Positions 37,998 to 46,680 of a stretch of DNA of 64,000 nt are shown here, one piece after another (position 1 is the stretch's first letter; each line of letters opens with the position of its first letter). The DNA is taken from assembly GCF_000373985.1 (NCBI RefSeq), contig NZ_KB892935.1, forward strand, positions 1-64,000, in the 5' to 3' direction. The notes beneath the pieces are model-generated. The model was not told the origin of the DNA, ran no database searches, and saw nothing but the letters and a program-made list of their open reading frames with translations. The DNA is from Desulfobacter curvatus DSM 3379. GTDB lineage: Bacteria; Desulfobacterota; Desulfobacteria; Desulfobacterales; Desulfobacteraceae. The position numbers were made by a program, and so were the translations under genes.

Positions 37998-38112
37998 ATG
38001 GGACGGGTTGGGGTTGATTAGATTTGGTCTGCGGTTTGTAAACCACATCTGTCTGATCAGGATGAGGTTGACCCCTTTGGATCCCTTTACATCGACAAAA
38101 GCTTGCTGACGC

Positions 38113-39249
38113 CTATTCTCTTCTTCCGTTCCAAGTACCGCCATTCTCACATGAACTCATATTTCCCCAAGTGCCGGTGAAGGATTTTCCGGCGTCGTCA
38201 GCATAAAATTTACCCTTACCACTATCACCTCGTTCGAACCACCTGAAGGTCAATGTTTTGCCTTGAACGAATCCATCAATTTTTCCTCTTGAAGTCGCAT
38301 AGGTGTATGTGCCGGTAACTTTCCGGCCATCCCTGTGAAAGACAATAGTGATATCAATGCCGCCCGCAGTTGAAAATGAGGTAAATTGTCCTCTATAACT
38401 GCCGTTGAAAGGAATATCTTGATAGTCTGCCGGAAGCGTTTCCGGTTGAGCCACATAGGTCGCTGTATATCGCGGAGCAAGCATATGCGGTTCAGTGCTT
38501 AGCCCTTCAGTCTTTATCAGCTGTTGGATACCTCTATCTTCCAAAATTTTTGCAACCCCTGTCAGGTCATTTGCCATGGAACGGATCATCGTAACCCCGG
38601 TATGACTGTTTGGCTGAGAACGGGCAAAAGAGTCTGCCTTTTCCTCTAAAAGATCAGCCAGGCTTTTAATTCGATGAAGTGTAAGGGGATGGGTGGAATC
38701 TTTGATATACTCCTCCCATGCTTGTTGCGATCCGCAATCCCACCTGTTTCTCTGCCAACGGACAACACCGGTGAACCAGAATCCGGCCCCAACAGGAATA
38801 ACTCCTATACGGCGCATGAGCTCAATGGAAAAACGGTCCGCCTGGGCTTCGTTATTTTGGGCTTCTGCCGGCGAAATTGTGCCATAGGTGGGATGCTGGT
38901 AATAGACATGGGCCAACTCATGGCAAAGAAGAAACAGCATCGCAGTGGTTAGTGTCTTGGTGTATAGATCGGCAACCAAAGGATCGTCCTTGGCATCTGC
39001 CGGAATGCCCAACGCGTCCAGAGGGCGGGGAAGTTTTGACAAAGAGCCCATTTTATATTTCAGATAACCGATATACTGATAGACCGTCGAAATGTTGTAA
39101 TTATTTTTCACGAGCCAGGCCTGGGCCAGTGCGATGTCGGAAAAAAAACGAACAGAAAGAATCGGAATAATTATTCTGTAATGGGCCGGATCAGCATAAA
39201 ATCCGAAAATATCGTTAGGGTGAGCACCCCGCAAGGGGAAAAGAATCAT
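38113..39249 (-). CDS. HExxH metallopeptidase-like protein with beta-barrel tail
   Basis: 378 residues from the ATG at 39249, whose first base is the last base of the preceding stop codon (TGATG); an in-frame TTG lies 12 bases upstream. CHELAHVY (His110 and His114 as zinc ligands, Glu111) and NNEAQADRF (Glu134) give a gluzincin-type site. The last 90 residues (RGQFTSFSTAGGIDITIVFH, then HRDGRKVTGTYTY) look like a small beta barrel. No signal peptide is visible, so location is unclear. It is coupled to the 114-residue membrane protein upstream. Confidence 0.65.
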   Translation of the reverse strand: MILFPLRGAHPNDIFGFYADPAHYRIIIPILSVRFFSDIALAQAWLVKNNYNISTVYQYIGYLKYKMGSLSKLPRPLDALGIPADAKDDPLVADLYTKTLTTAMLFLLCHELAHVYYQHPTYGTISPAEAQNNEAQADRFSIELMRRIGVIPVGAGFWFTGVVRWQRNRWDCGSQQAWEEYIKDSTHPLTLHRIKSLADLLEEKADSFARSQPNSHTGVTMIRSMANDLTGVAKILEDRGIQQLIKTEGLSTEPHMLAPRYTATYVAQPETLPADYQDIPFNGSYRGQFTSFSTAGGIDITIVFHRDGRKVTGTYTYATSRGKIDGFVQGKTLTFRWFERGDSGKGKFYADDAGKSFTGTWGNMSSCENGGTWNGRRE

Positions 39250-39593
39250 CACGTTACGCAATTTTTTTTGTTCATTGTATGTGAGTTTGGGGAAGATTGC
39301 ATTTTCGTAATTCCAAAGAATGTCTTCGCATCTATATTGTAGTTAACCGGTTTTACGAAAGAAAAAATAACGATGGCTGTTCCGAAAAGGGAAAAGAATA
39401 CCCCCGGGCCAACCCGTGTCAGATGAATAGCCGTGCCTCCGGGTAATGTAAATTTCCCTTCACTGTCTTCCTTGGCCGGGATTTCCAAAAAAAGGCGGTA
39501 GCCGAGAAAAATAAGAAAGCATCCGATGAGAACTGCCAGGATTCGTTCTATTGACCGTAAAATAACGAAAGAAATAGTGGGATCCATATGCAA
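39249..39593 (-). CDS. small two-helix membrane protein
   Basis: 114 residues with hydrophobic segments at about 8-30 and 62-82. No domain recognised. Its stop codon shares bases with the start of the HExxH gene, so it may be the membrane partner of that protein. Confidence 0.6.
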   Translation of the reverse strand: MHMDPTISFVILRSIERILAVLIGCFLIFLGYRLFLEIPAKEDSEGKFTLPGGTAIHLTRVGPGVFFSLFGTAIVIFSFVKPVNYNIDAKTFFGITKMQSSPNSHTMNKKNCVT

Positions 39594-39622
39594 TTCCTCC
39601 CTTTTGGTTATCTTGTATCATA

Positions 39623-39664
39623 GGATATAGGATAGCACCTTGTTTTTTGTCAACTAAGGTATGA
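39623..39664. repeat. 42-bp dispersed repeat, copy 1
   Basis: Matches 43620-43662 in the same orientation with a few changes (common parts GGATAT, AGGATAG, CTTTGTCAAC/TTTTGTCAAC, GTATGA). It lies in the gap upstream of the 114-residue membrane protein. Confidence 0.6.
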
Positions 39665-39687
39665 GAAAATCCAATTCCAATACCCAA

Positions 39688-40935
39688 CTACCCGGGGGGG
39701 ACTGAAGCGACATACATAGGTACAATTATGGTAAAGCATGTGCCCTTACCCACTGTGCTTGTACAACTGATTTCTCCATCCAGCTTTTGACTGACAAGAT
39801 TAAATACCAGGTGCATCCCAAGTCCTGTACCACCGGAGCCGCGTTTGGTGGTAAAAAAAGGATCAAAAATTTTTTTCTGCTGCTCTTTTGTCATACCTTT
39901 ACCGTTATCTTCATAACGGAATATGATTGAATGATTCTCCTTTTTAACGGTAATGGTAATCTGCCCCGCCTCAATATCCTCAAATCCATGGAGAAGAGAA
40001 TTCATCACAAGATTGGTCAACACCTGGGAGAACGCCCCTGGATAACTGTTCAGCTCCAAATCTTCGGGTGAATTCACCTTTACGGTATGTTTGGTTTTTT
40101 TTATGCGTGGATAGAGACTGAACAAAATTTCATCAATATACTGTTTTATATTGAAAATTCGTTTTTCATCACTGGATTGGTCAACGGCAATCCGTTTAAA
40201 CCCCGTCACCAGTTTTACCGCGCGATTGAGATTGGAAAGGGTTACCTGACAGGCCTCTTCACAATCTTCCATAAATTTTTCAAGATCAGTTTTGGTGGCT
40301 TCCCCGGCTGTGAACCGTTTTTTAAACGCTTTGGCTGCATCATTCAGATATGAGATGCCGGTTACCCCAATCCCAAGGGGGGTGTTAATCTCATGGGCAA
40401 CCCCTGCCACCAGATCTCCAAGGGCGGCCATTTTCTCTGCCTGCACAAGTTGTTTTTCTGTCCGTTTTCTGTCTTCTACCTCTTGTTGAAGCTTGACCGT
40501 CTGTTCTTCCAGATTTTTCTGGTATGCCTCATTCTCAGCAATGAGCTTGGCGCGATCCAGTGCTTTTTTAACTGCCTGCAGCAGGATATCCAGATTGAAT
40601 AATGGTTTGACCAGATAATCCCAGGCACCTAACCGAACCGCTTCAATGGCATCATCCAAAACCCCCGCGCCTGAAACAATCAGTATCGGGATTTTTTTAA
40701 ATTCTTTTTTCACCATGCGGACCACATCAAGTCCATTTATTCCGGGCATTTGCAGATCACACAGAATAAGATCAGGCGTAAGTTCCCGGATTTTTTCCAG
40801 ACCAATATGGCCGTTTTCCGCCTGGATAACCTCATATCCATTATCTTCAAGAATATACGAAAAACTATTGCGGATGAATTCATCATCGTCAATTGTGAGT
40901 ATCATCGGCGGGTTGTTTGATATTGTTTCCGGCAT
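39688..40935 (-). CDS. receiver-histidine kinase hybrid
   Basis: 415 residues: a receiver domain first (phosphoacceptor Asp60 in LILCDLQMPG), a short coiled coil, HisKA with His in LVAGVAHEINTPLG, and HATPase_c with NLVMNSLLHGFE, DNGKGMTKEQ and GSGGTGLGMHLV. No membrane segment, so it is a cytoplasmic relay that probably takes a phosphoryl group from another kinase. The structured repeat element at 40959-41043 lies 23 bases before its start. Confidence 0.92.
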   Translation of the reverse strand: MPETISNNPPMILTIDDDEFIRNSFSYILEDNGYEVIQAENGHIGLEKIRELTPDLILCDLQMPGINGLDVVRMVKKEFKKIPILIVSGAGVLDDAIEAVRLGAWDYLVKPLFNLDILLQAVKKALDRAKLIAENEAYQKNLEEQTVKLQQEVEDRKRTEKQLVQAEKMAALGDLVAGVAHEINTPLGIGVTGISYLNDAAKAFKKRFTAGEATKTDLEKFMEDCEEACQVTLSNLNRAVKLVTGFKRIAVDQSSDEKRIFNIKQYIDEILFSLYPRIKKTKHTVKVNSPEDLELNSYPGAFSQVLTNLVMNSLLHGFEDIEAGQITITVKKENHSIIFRYEDNGKGMTKEQQKKIFDPFFTTKRGSGGTGLGMHLVFNLVSQKLDGEISCTSTVGKGTCFTIIVPMYVASVPPG

Positions 40936-40958
40936 GTCCGCCTCTCAATGTTTTATAT

Positions 40959-41043
40959 GAAACTCTCTGTAACCCGCAGAGATGTTTCAATATTCGTTGT
41001 GGGCCGAACCACGGTCAAAGACCAAGGACGGTCCGTGACCGTT
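40959..41043 (-). promoter_or_regulatory. candidate structured RNA leader, copy 1
   Basis: 85 bases, matching 55707-55791 in inverted orientation with few differences. Read toward the kinase gene it has an upper region with GGTC-TTT-GACC, the linker GCCCACAACGAA, and a lower stem GAAAC-A-TCTCTG with CAGAGA-GTTTC. It also fills the gap after the HD-GYP gene. See the finding on compensatory changes. Confidence 0.6.
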
Positions 41044-42565
41044 AATCAAAAAATTTATCTTTTATGGCCAAAAAGTTATCCAGATTATCAAGAAACAGAT
41101 CGGTTAACAGCGGATCAAAATGTTTGCCTCTCTCTTTCTTGAAAAGTGAAATGATTTTATCAAGGGGCCATGCTGCCTTATAACAGCGATCACTTCCCAA
41201 CGCATCAAAGACATCGGCAATGGCGGTTATCCGGCCGTAAATATGAATATCATCACCTTTCAGTCCTTCCGGATACCCAGTGCCGTCCCATTTTTCATGA
41301 TGCGTCAAGGCAATTATAGCACTGATATTCATCACAGCCAGAGAAGATTGTTTAAGCATTTCGTACCCGCGTTTCGGATGCATCTTCACAATCACCCATT
41401 CTTCGGGAGTTAATTTCCCCGGTTTGGTCAAAATGGCATCGGGAATTGCAATTTTGCCGATATCGTGCATCGGTGAAGCCGTCTTGATGAGCTCCGCTTC
41501 GGTTTTATCCAGCCCGACGAGCAAGGCAAGCAACTCTGAATAATGTGCCATCCGCTTCACATGGTTCCCCGTCTCATTTGAACGGGATTCGACAACCTCA
41601 CCCAACCGGTAAACCATTTCCTTCTGGCTTTCGGTGATTGTCTCATTGAGCTGAATGTTCTCCAGGGTTACGATCAGGTTTTCAGTAAATATGTTAAGCA
41701 GACGAATATCAAGATCAGACAGGACCTGATTGATCTGGGCAAAAAACAGAACAATCTGACTGTTATTTGAGCAGTACACAACAAATTTATCTTTTTTAAA
41801 AATGTTTTTTTGCTCTGTAATTGCAGATAAAATGATATCCTGTTTACCATCCGGTAAATCAGCAATATTAATACAGCTGGAGCCAAGGGGATTGTCCGGA
41901 GAATACACCACCAGACACTGCTCTAAAAGGATATACCCTGTGACCTTGCAGGAAAAAATAGTGGTTTCTTCAATATTAAGAAGATGGGTTAATTGCTCAA
42001 CCGTAACGCGTATAAATTGAGCCAGCGCCCCCCTTGATGAAATTCCCCTGGAGGCAACAATGAGTTTTTCCAGTCCCTTTCGGCTTTTTTCCAGGGTAAT
42101 GATGTCACGGTAGGATCTTAAGGTTGCATACATCAGGGTAAACAACTTGTTCGCGGTAAGCTCGGTCTTGGTCTTGTAGTCGTTGATATCATAGTTTTGA
42201 ATGACTTCCCGCTCCGGTGCCTGCCCTGGCTGACCGGTTCTTAGAACAATCCGGGTCGTTATATTTTTGAGATCTTCCCGGATTTTTTTCACCAGCCTTA
42301 ATCCTGCATGTTCGGACTCCATGACCACATCGAGTAAAACGATGGCTATGTCGGGATACTCAGTGAAATATTCAAGGGCCTGGGCAGCGGAATAGGCATG
42401 GAGCAATTTTAATCTTTTGTTATCAAAAGTGAAATTTTTGAGCGCCAGTTTTGTCACCTGATGAACGCCTTCCTCATCGTCCACAACCAGAATTTTCCAT
42501 GGCATACCCCTGTCGTCATTTTTCGGGGTACTGTCTTCTTCTTTCAGTATAAGTTCATCCGTCAT
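41042..42565 (-). CDS. HD-GYP response regulator (RpfG type)
   Basis: 507 residues from the ATG at 42565, with GAGGG upstream; an in-frame TTG at 42583 is the alternative. Receiver domain (Asp near residue 79 in VLLDVVMES), a middle DUF3369-like/GAF region, then HD-GYP with MHDIGKIAIPD, HPKRGYEML, THHEKWDGTGYPEGLKG and IADVFDAL, all catalytic residues kept. It should hydrolyse c-di-GMP under control of a kinase. The HDOD gene lies directly upstream on the same strand. Confidence 0.93.
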   Translation of the reverse strand: MTDELILKEEDSTPKNDDRGMPWKILVVDDEEGVHQVTKLALKNFTFDNKRLKLLHAYSAAQALEYFTEYPDIAIVLLDVVMESEHAGLRLVKKIREDLKNITTRIVLRTGQPGQAPEREVIQNYDINDYKTKTELTANKLFTLMYATLRSYRDIITLEKSRKGLEKLIVASRGISSRGALAQFIRVTVEQLTHLLNIEETTIFSCKVTGYILLEQCLVVYSPDNPLGSSCINIADLPDGKQDIILSAITEQKNIFKKDKFVVYCSNNSQIVLFFAQINQVLSDLDIRLLNIFTENLIVTLENIQLNETITESQKEMVYRLGEVVESRSNETGNHVKRMAHYSELLALLVGLDKTEAELIKTASPMHDIGKIAIPDAILTKPGKLTPEEWVIVKMHPKRGYEMLKQSSLAVMNISAIIALTHHEKWDGTGYPEGLKGDDIHIYGRITAIADVFDALGSDRCYKAAWPLDKIISLFKKERGKHFDPLLTDLFLDNLDNFLAIKDKFFD

Positions 42566-42579
42566 CGGTAATGTTACCC

Positions 42580-43431
42580 TCAAATTGTGAAAATATTCAG
42601 TATTTCCGGTGCAATTTCATTTACTTCCGATACCTTGGTGTCTAAGTCCCCATCTTTCATGCCCAGCTGCGCCAAAGGCTCTTTCAGTATGGCTTTCCGA
42701 TAATCTAAAGTTTGTCCATGCACTTTATCAATCGCCTCAGAGGCCAGTCTTGTCGCAATATGGAGGATGCAGCAGGAGAGAAAATGCGGCTGTCCCTTGT
42801 CAGGTAAGTGCCGACAGCCAACAGGCACGGTAATTGCTTCAGGCAGGTTCCAGGATGTGAGTAATGCCTCGCTGACCTTAGCCACAGTATACCCAAGCAC
42901 TTCTTTTTCCCGGTGCCAGGGAAATTGCCCTTTCTTGGGCGCTCCTATAGCTGTTAAAGCAATTTCCGGGGCATGTTTCACAATTGCCAATGCCCCGATA
43001 TCGCTCAGCAGCCCTGCAACAAAAAGATTTTCACCGTCCCGTGATTGGTTCGGACTTATTGATTTGGCGAAAATTGCAGAATAGACAGCCTTTTTCCAAA
43101 GCGTTTTCATTTCGATATAGCTTCCCCCAACAGTTTGAATGATGGCGGCAGCCGTTGTCGCCAGTGCTAAATTATATAATTGAGAAGCGCCAATCAGGGG
43201 AATTGCTTCGGAAACGGTGGAAATTTTTCGCGGGAAATAGTAGATCGGACTGTTCACTATTTTCAATAATCTTGCTGTCAGTGCCGGATCTTTAGAGATC
43301 AGCTTCGCAAGATCATCAATGGATGAAGCCGGATCTGCCACGAGCCGTTTAATCTGCATACAGATATCCGGCAGCGTTAACAAGGACCCTGCATTCTCTA
43401 TAATATCGTTTATTTCAATTAAATGAGCCAA
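42580..43431 (-). CDS. HDOD-domain signalling protein
   Basis: 283 residues forming one HDOD domain (LISKDPALTARLLKIVNSP and LFVAGLLSDIGALAIVKHAP are typical). These proteins lack the full HD catalytic pair and act as adaptors in c-di-GMP or stress signalling. Its stop codon lies 15 bases from the chosen HD-GYP ATG, so the two are co-transcribed. Confidence 0.9.
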   Translation of the reverse strand: MAHLIEINDIIENAGSLLTLPDICMQIKRLVADPASSIDDLAKLISKDPALTARLLKIVNSPIYYFPRKISTVSEAIPLIGASQLYNLALATTAAAIIQTVGGSYIEMKTLWKKAVYSAIFAKSISPNQSRDGENLFVAGLLSDIGALAIVKHAPEIALTAIGAPKKGQFPWHREKEVLGYTVAKVSEALLTSWNLPEAITVPVGCRHLPDKGQPHFLSCCILHIATRLASEAIDKVHGQTLDYRKAILKEPLAQLGMKDGDLDTKVSEVNEIAPEILNIFTI

Positions 43432-43507
43432 AAGCGTTCCTTACTTAACGATAAATTTTTCAGTGAGCTGTCGCACAATATATCTTTATTGCGTTTGCAA
43501 AATTCAG

Positions 43508-43617
43508 ATCATGGCGGCAGGTTCATCACGGATTTGATCGCACAGTAAATTCCGCCGGGTCCAGTCCAAAAATGTCATAGACCCTGTTGTTGAGGAACTC
43601 GTTGGTATAGATATGGT
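43508..43617 (-). pseudogene. short open remnant of unknown gene
   Basis: On the minus strand a protein-like stretch of about 30 codons (IYTNEFLNNRVYDIFGLDP is its core) lies between stops, with no start codon or partner. It reads like the tail of a lost gene. This belongs to the 764-base gap between the HDOD gene and the secreted module, which also holds a repeat copy and the SPASM remnant below. Confidence 0.3.
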
Positions 43618-43619
43618 TA

Positions 43620-43662
43620 GGATATTAGGATAGGAGCTTGCTCTTTGTCAACCAAAGTATGA
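43620..43662. repeat. 42-bp dispersed repeat, copy 2
   Basis: Partner of 39623-39664, same orientation. It sits in the remnant-rich gap upstream of the secreted module. Confidence 0.55.
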
Positions 43663-43804
43663 ACGTTGACTATTACATATCTTGCCGGGATCTCACGAAT
43701 AGAGATAAAGAATAGTTTTAATGGCCCTGCTATTTGGGGCATACCAGCGGATCAACTTCTTCACTTTTTGGAGCTTACCCAAGCCGATCCAAGTTTAACT
43801 TCGG

Positions 43805-43913
43805 GGTTTAAGGTTATCCGGGTTTCGCCAACACAGAGGGTCCGATGCCAGGATATCGCCGGTGACTTATAAGGCCAGTTCCGGGCCCCGTAACAAGTGC
43901 CAATTTTTTCGCA
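43805..43913 (-). pseudogene. remnant of a radical-SAM/SPASM gene end
   Basis: About 109 bases align with 46690-46800, the 3' end of the intact radical SAM gene, at roughly 80-85% by eye. Translated, it gives CEKIGTCYG and, after a frameshift, TGDILASDPLCWRNPDNLK, against TGDILASDPLCWRNPENLK in the intact gene. The two copies are direct repeats that flank the dockerin/PEP-CTERM genes. Confidence 0.8.
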
Positions 43914-43946
43914 TAGTCGCCCTGTTTGTTGATTTTAAACTGCCGT

Positions 43947-43971
43947 GTTCAATAAATACCATTTATTGAAC
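43947..43971. promoter_or_regulatory. 11-bp-arm palindrome upstream of the secreted module
   Basis: GTTCAATAAAT, three bases, ATTTATTGAAC: perfect arms. It lies 17 bases before the -35 box at 43988, so it could be an operator. It is too AT-rich to be a good terminator. Confidence 0.4.
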
Positions 43972-43987
43972 ATTAGAATTTATTTTC

Positions 43988-44016
43988 TTGAAAAATAAAA
44001 AGGCGCTTTATATATT
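43988..44016 (+). promoter_or_regulatory. promoter of the secreted module
   Basis: TTGAAA at 43988-43993, 17-base spacer, TATATT at 44011-44016. The leader runs about 170 bases to the ATG at 44196, which has an AAGGAGGA ribosome site. Confidence 0.5.
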
Positions 44017-44195
44017 GTTGTTCATAATTTTCAGGAAAACCACTGATTCTGACTTCTAATACTTGCGACGGCTCACGCAAACATCTGCATCTCCTCCAGA
44101 GAACTGATTTCTATATGGTTTGTCAATCAATCCAAAACAGCGGGTGGACCTGGCTGTGCCTAACCGGAAATTATTCCTAATTTAAGGAGGAAAAG

Positions 44196-46040
44196 ATGAA
44201 AGAAAAAGCATTTTTGTTCTTTACGGCATTTGGGTTTATGATGACCTTAGTTTTCTGTACGCTGTCATGCAGTTATGCTGAGACGGGGAACGTCATCCTA
44301 TGGAACAAACTTGGATCTGATCAGGAGGTATTGGAAAGCGAAATAGGAGAAAACGGCTCTATGGTGGGCAGTAACTATGCCTATGAATCTGCCCAGCATG
44401 GCAATGGCTATATTCGAAAAGCGGTCGGTCAGTACCTCAAGTTTCCGGCATCCATTGTTGAGCAGATCAAATCCAGAGGTACTATTGAATTATGGATAAC
44501 CCCCAAAGTGCCAAAGCCCGTGCCATATAGATACGGAATATTCGGTTTTATTGGTGCGCCGTACGGTCATTACGGCGTACCGTCAGAAAGTCATTTCGGT
44601 TTGAAATGGGGAGATACCGTTACGGGTAGGGGCTTTGAGGCATCAATCATGTTTAACGGTGTCACAATCCACACCCCAGTGGAATCAGAGCAATTTGTTG
44701 CAGAGGTGGGGGGTCCGTTTCATGTTGCCATGTCATGGGACATTAACGGCATTGCTGGCACCGAGGATACTCTAAGAGTTTACCGGGATGGGGAAATAGT
44801 GGGAAGCACAACCAATCTGTGGGACCCACAAGGCGAGGTTGAAAAAGATATTATCCTTGGTTACGGTCCGGATTCAGGTGGATATGACAAGTTCATTTCG
44901 GATAATCTGATTATCTGGGATTATGCAAAAACCGATTTTTCAGACCGGTTCAATGAAGACCCCACATTTCCTTTTCCGGATGGAACCATTGCGTTTGCCG
45001 GATCGGATTCATATCCGGATGATATGGATATTTACATCATGAACGGCAATGGTTCCGATATAAGACCTTTTATTGTTCATCAGGCAAATGATATATCACC
45101 GGCATTTTCACCGGACGGGGAAAAGCTTGTCTTTGTTTCCGATCGCAGCAGTCAATGGGCCATATACATTATCAATACAGACGGCACTGATTTTCACAAG
45201 GTTCCTGATTCTGAATTCAGCTTTCAAGGAGACATTGTGAATAACGCGGTCAACTGGTCCCCCGACAGTCAGAAACTGATTTACATGGCAACGGACAATA
45301 CAGGGGGGCTGGGGATCATCAATCTTGACGGTTCGGGTAAAACAATTCTGACCACAGAGGGTGTGGGAGACGGTTTATATAACACAGTTTACGGGGTAAG
45401 CTGGGGGGCGACCTCTGATGAACTTATCGTACATATGCTGGCATCTGTCTGGCAGCAGAACATTTTTAAATATTCAATTTCAAATGACACATGGACACAG
45501 ATGACATTGGATAACACCCCGTCCCATGCTATGGATGCTGCGGTCAGCATCAGCGGCCAGAATATCGTTTTTACGCGGCGCGCAGACGTTTCCCAACTCT
45601 ATGATCTTTATACCATGGAGAATTTGCCAGGGGCGCAGTCTGCCAACCTGACCTATCTTGGCCTCCAGGAAGGAGCCTTTTATCCTGAATGGATCAATAA
45701 TGACGAACAGATCATTTTTTCCTATAACATAAAAGGTACACAGCAATGGCAGACTGGGATAATTAACGCGGATGGTTCAAACTTTAAAATACTTACCCCT
45801 TTATCTCCTCCCCAATACGCCATGTATCCGACCTGGACGTCTAAAACTGTTTGTCATGTCAAGGGAGACCTGAACGGTGACAGTATCATTGATGACTCGG
45901 ATTTCATTCTCCTTAGAGCGTCACTGGGAAAATGTACAGGTGATTCGGCCTATAACCTGGATGCAGACTATGATGAAGACGGGTGTGTCAGTTTCAGTGA
46001 CTATAGTACCTGGTATCGGAGATATTATTTGAAGCGTTAA
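44196..46040 (+). CDS. secreted LamG/beta-propeller protein with dockerin
   Basis: 614 residues. A signal peptide (about 1-29, ending CSYAETG) is followed by a LamG/concanavalin-like domain (about 30-255), six or so TolB/PD40 propeller blades (repeats of the kind ISPAFSPDGEKLVFVSDRSS, with D-IYI-N-DG), and a C-terminal type I dockerin with two calcium loops: DLNGDSIIDDSDF and DADYDEDGCVSFSDY. Dockerins bind cohesins; the next gene encodes a cohesin-like protein, so the pair probably assembles outside the cell. Function of the propeller is unknown, carbohydrate or protein binding being likely. Confidence 0.85.
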   Translation: MKEKAFLFFTAFGFMMTLVFCTLSCSYAETGNVILWNKLGSDQEVLESEIGENGSMVGSNYAYESAQHGNGYIRKAVGQYLKFPASIVEQIKSRGTIELWITPKVPKPVPYRYGIFGFIGAPYGHYGVPSESHFGLKWGDTVTGRGFEASIMFNGVTIHTPVESEQFVAEVGGPFHVAMSWDINGIAGTEDTLRVYRDGEIVGSTTNLWDPQGEVEKDIILGYGPDSGGYDKFISDNLIIWDYAKTDFSDRFNEDPTFPFPDGTIAFAGSDSYPDDMDIYIMNGNGSDIRPFIVHQANDISPAFSPDGEKLVFVSDRSSQWAIYIINTDGTDFHKVPDSEFSFQGDIVNNAVNWSPDSQKLIYMATDNTGGLGIINLDGSGKTILTTEGVGDGLYNTVYGVSWGATSDELIVHMLASVWQQNIFKYSISNDTWTQMTLDNTPSHAMDAAVSISGQNIVFTRRADVSQLYDLYTMENLPGAQSANLTYLGLQEGAFYPEWINNDEQIIFSYNIKGTQQWQTGIINADGSNFKILTPLSPPQYAMYPTWTSKTVCHVKGDLNGDSIIDDSDFILLRASLGKCTGDSAYNLDADYDEDGCVSFSDYSTWYRRYYLKR

Positions 46041-46067
46041 GCCAAAAAGAAAAAAGGAGAAATCATA

Positions 46068-46625
46068 ATGAAAAAGCGTTCTATTATCCAAATTGCTATG
46101 ATCGTTTTTTTCACAGTAATGCTAAGCACCGCCCATGCGGTACCGGTTGTCATCCTGGATGTTTCTTCCCCGCAAATCAACGTTGGCAATGTCCTTGAAA
46201 TTGATGTCATTGTTAAGGGACTAAGTCATGCCGACAGTATTCTTGCCTTTGGCTTCGACATAGACGTTTCTTCGGGATTAGACTTTACCAAGGCTGTTAT
46301 CGGCTCCGGTTTCACAGAATCGTCTGCTGTGTTTCCCGACACTGATGTGGCCGGCATGTCGTTCCCGCCATTATCCGGGGGGGATGATATTGTTTTAGCG
46401 GCCCTTAGTTTTGCGGTGCTATCTTCGGGAACCCTTGAAATAAGCCTGGAATCTGATACCAGTGACCCTAACGAAGGGCTTTTTACCACATTATATCCCC
46501 AATTAGATATTACATCTTCCATAAAATTCAGCCTTTCCTCAGTTCCGGTTCCAGGTTCGTTTACACTTCTTGGGGCAGGTCTGCTGGGGATCATCGGGTA
46601 TCGGTCCAGGCTCTTTCGCCAATGA
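46068..46625 (+). CDS. cohesin-like PEP-CTERM surface protein
   Basis: 185 residues. Signal peptide cleaved about after STAHA. The body has the beta-sandwich pattern of cohesin-type PEP-CTERM proteins (INVGNVLEIDVIVKGL, ILAFGFDIDVSSGLDF). The C terminus is the sorting signal VPVPGSFTLLGAGLLGIIGY followed by RSR: a helix and basic end as usual, with VPGS in place of the PEP of most members. An exosortase elsewhere should process it. It starts 27 bases after the dockerin gene with AAGGAG as ribosome site. Confidence 0.85.
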   Translation: MKKRSIIQIAMIVFFTVMLSTAHAVPVVILDVSSPQINVGNVLEIDVIVKGLSHADSILAFGFDIDVSSGLDFTKAVIGSGFTESSAVFPDTDVAGMSFPPLSGGDDIVLAALSFAVLSSGTLEISLESDTSDPNEGLFTTLYPQLDITSSIKFSLSSVPVPGSFTLLGAGLLGIIGYRSRLFRQ

Positions 46626-46635
46626 ATAAATATCC

Positions 46636-46662
46636 GAAGGAAAAGATTCATCTTTTCCCTTC
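46636..46662. terminator. hairpin between convergent genes
   Basis: GAAGGAAAAGA, four bases, TCTTTTCCCTTC: an 11-bp stem with one bulge between the PEP-CTERM stop codon (46625) and the radical SAM stop codon (46681). Works in either direction; the flanks are AT-rich. Confidence 0.6.
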
Positions 46663-46680
46663 AGAAACGGATTTGGAAAA

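Noticed and set aside
43666..43872. 68-codon plus-strand frame in the gap before the secreted module
   Set aside because: Its second half is the antisense of the decayed SPASM gene end, so it is not a real gene.
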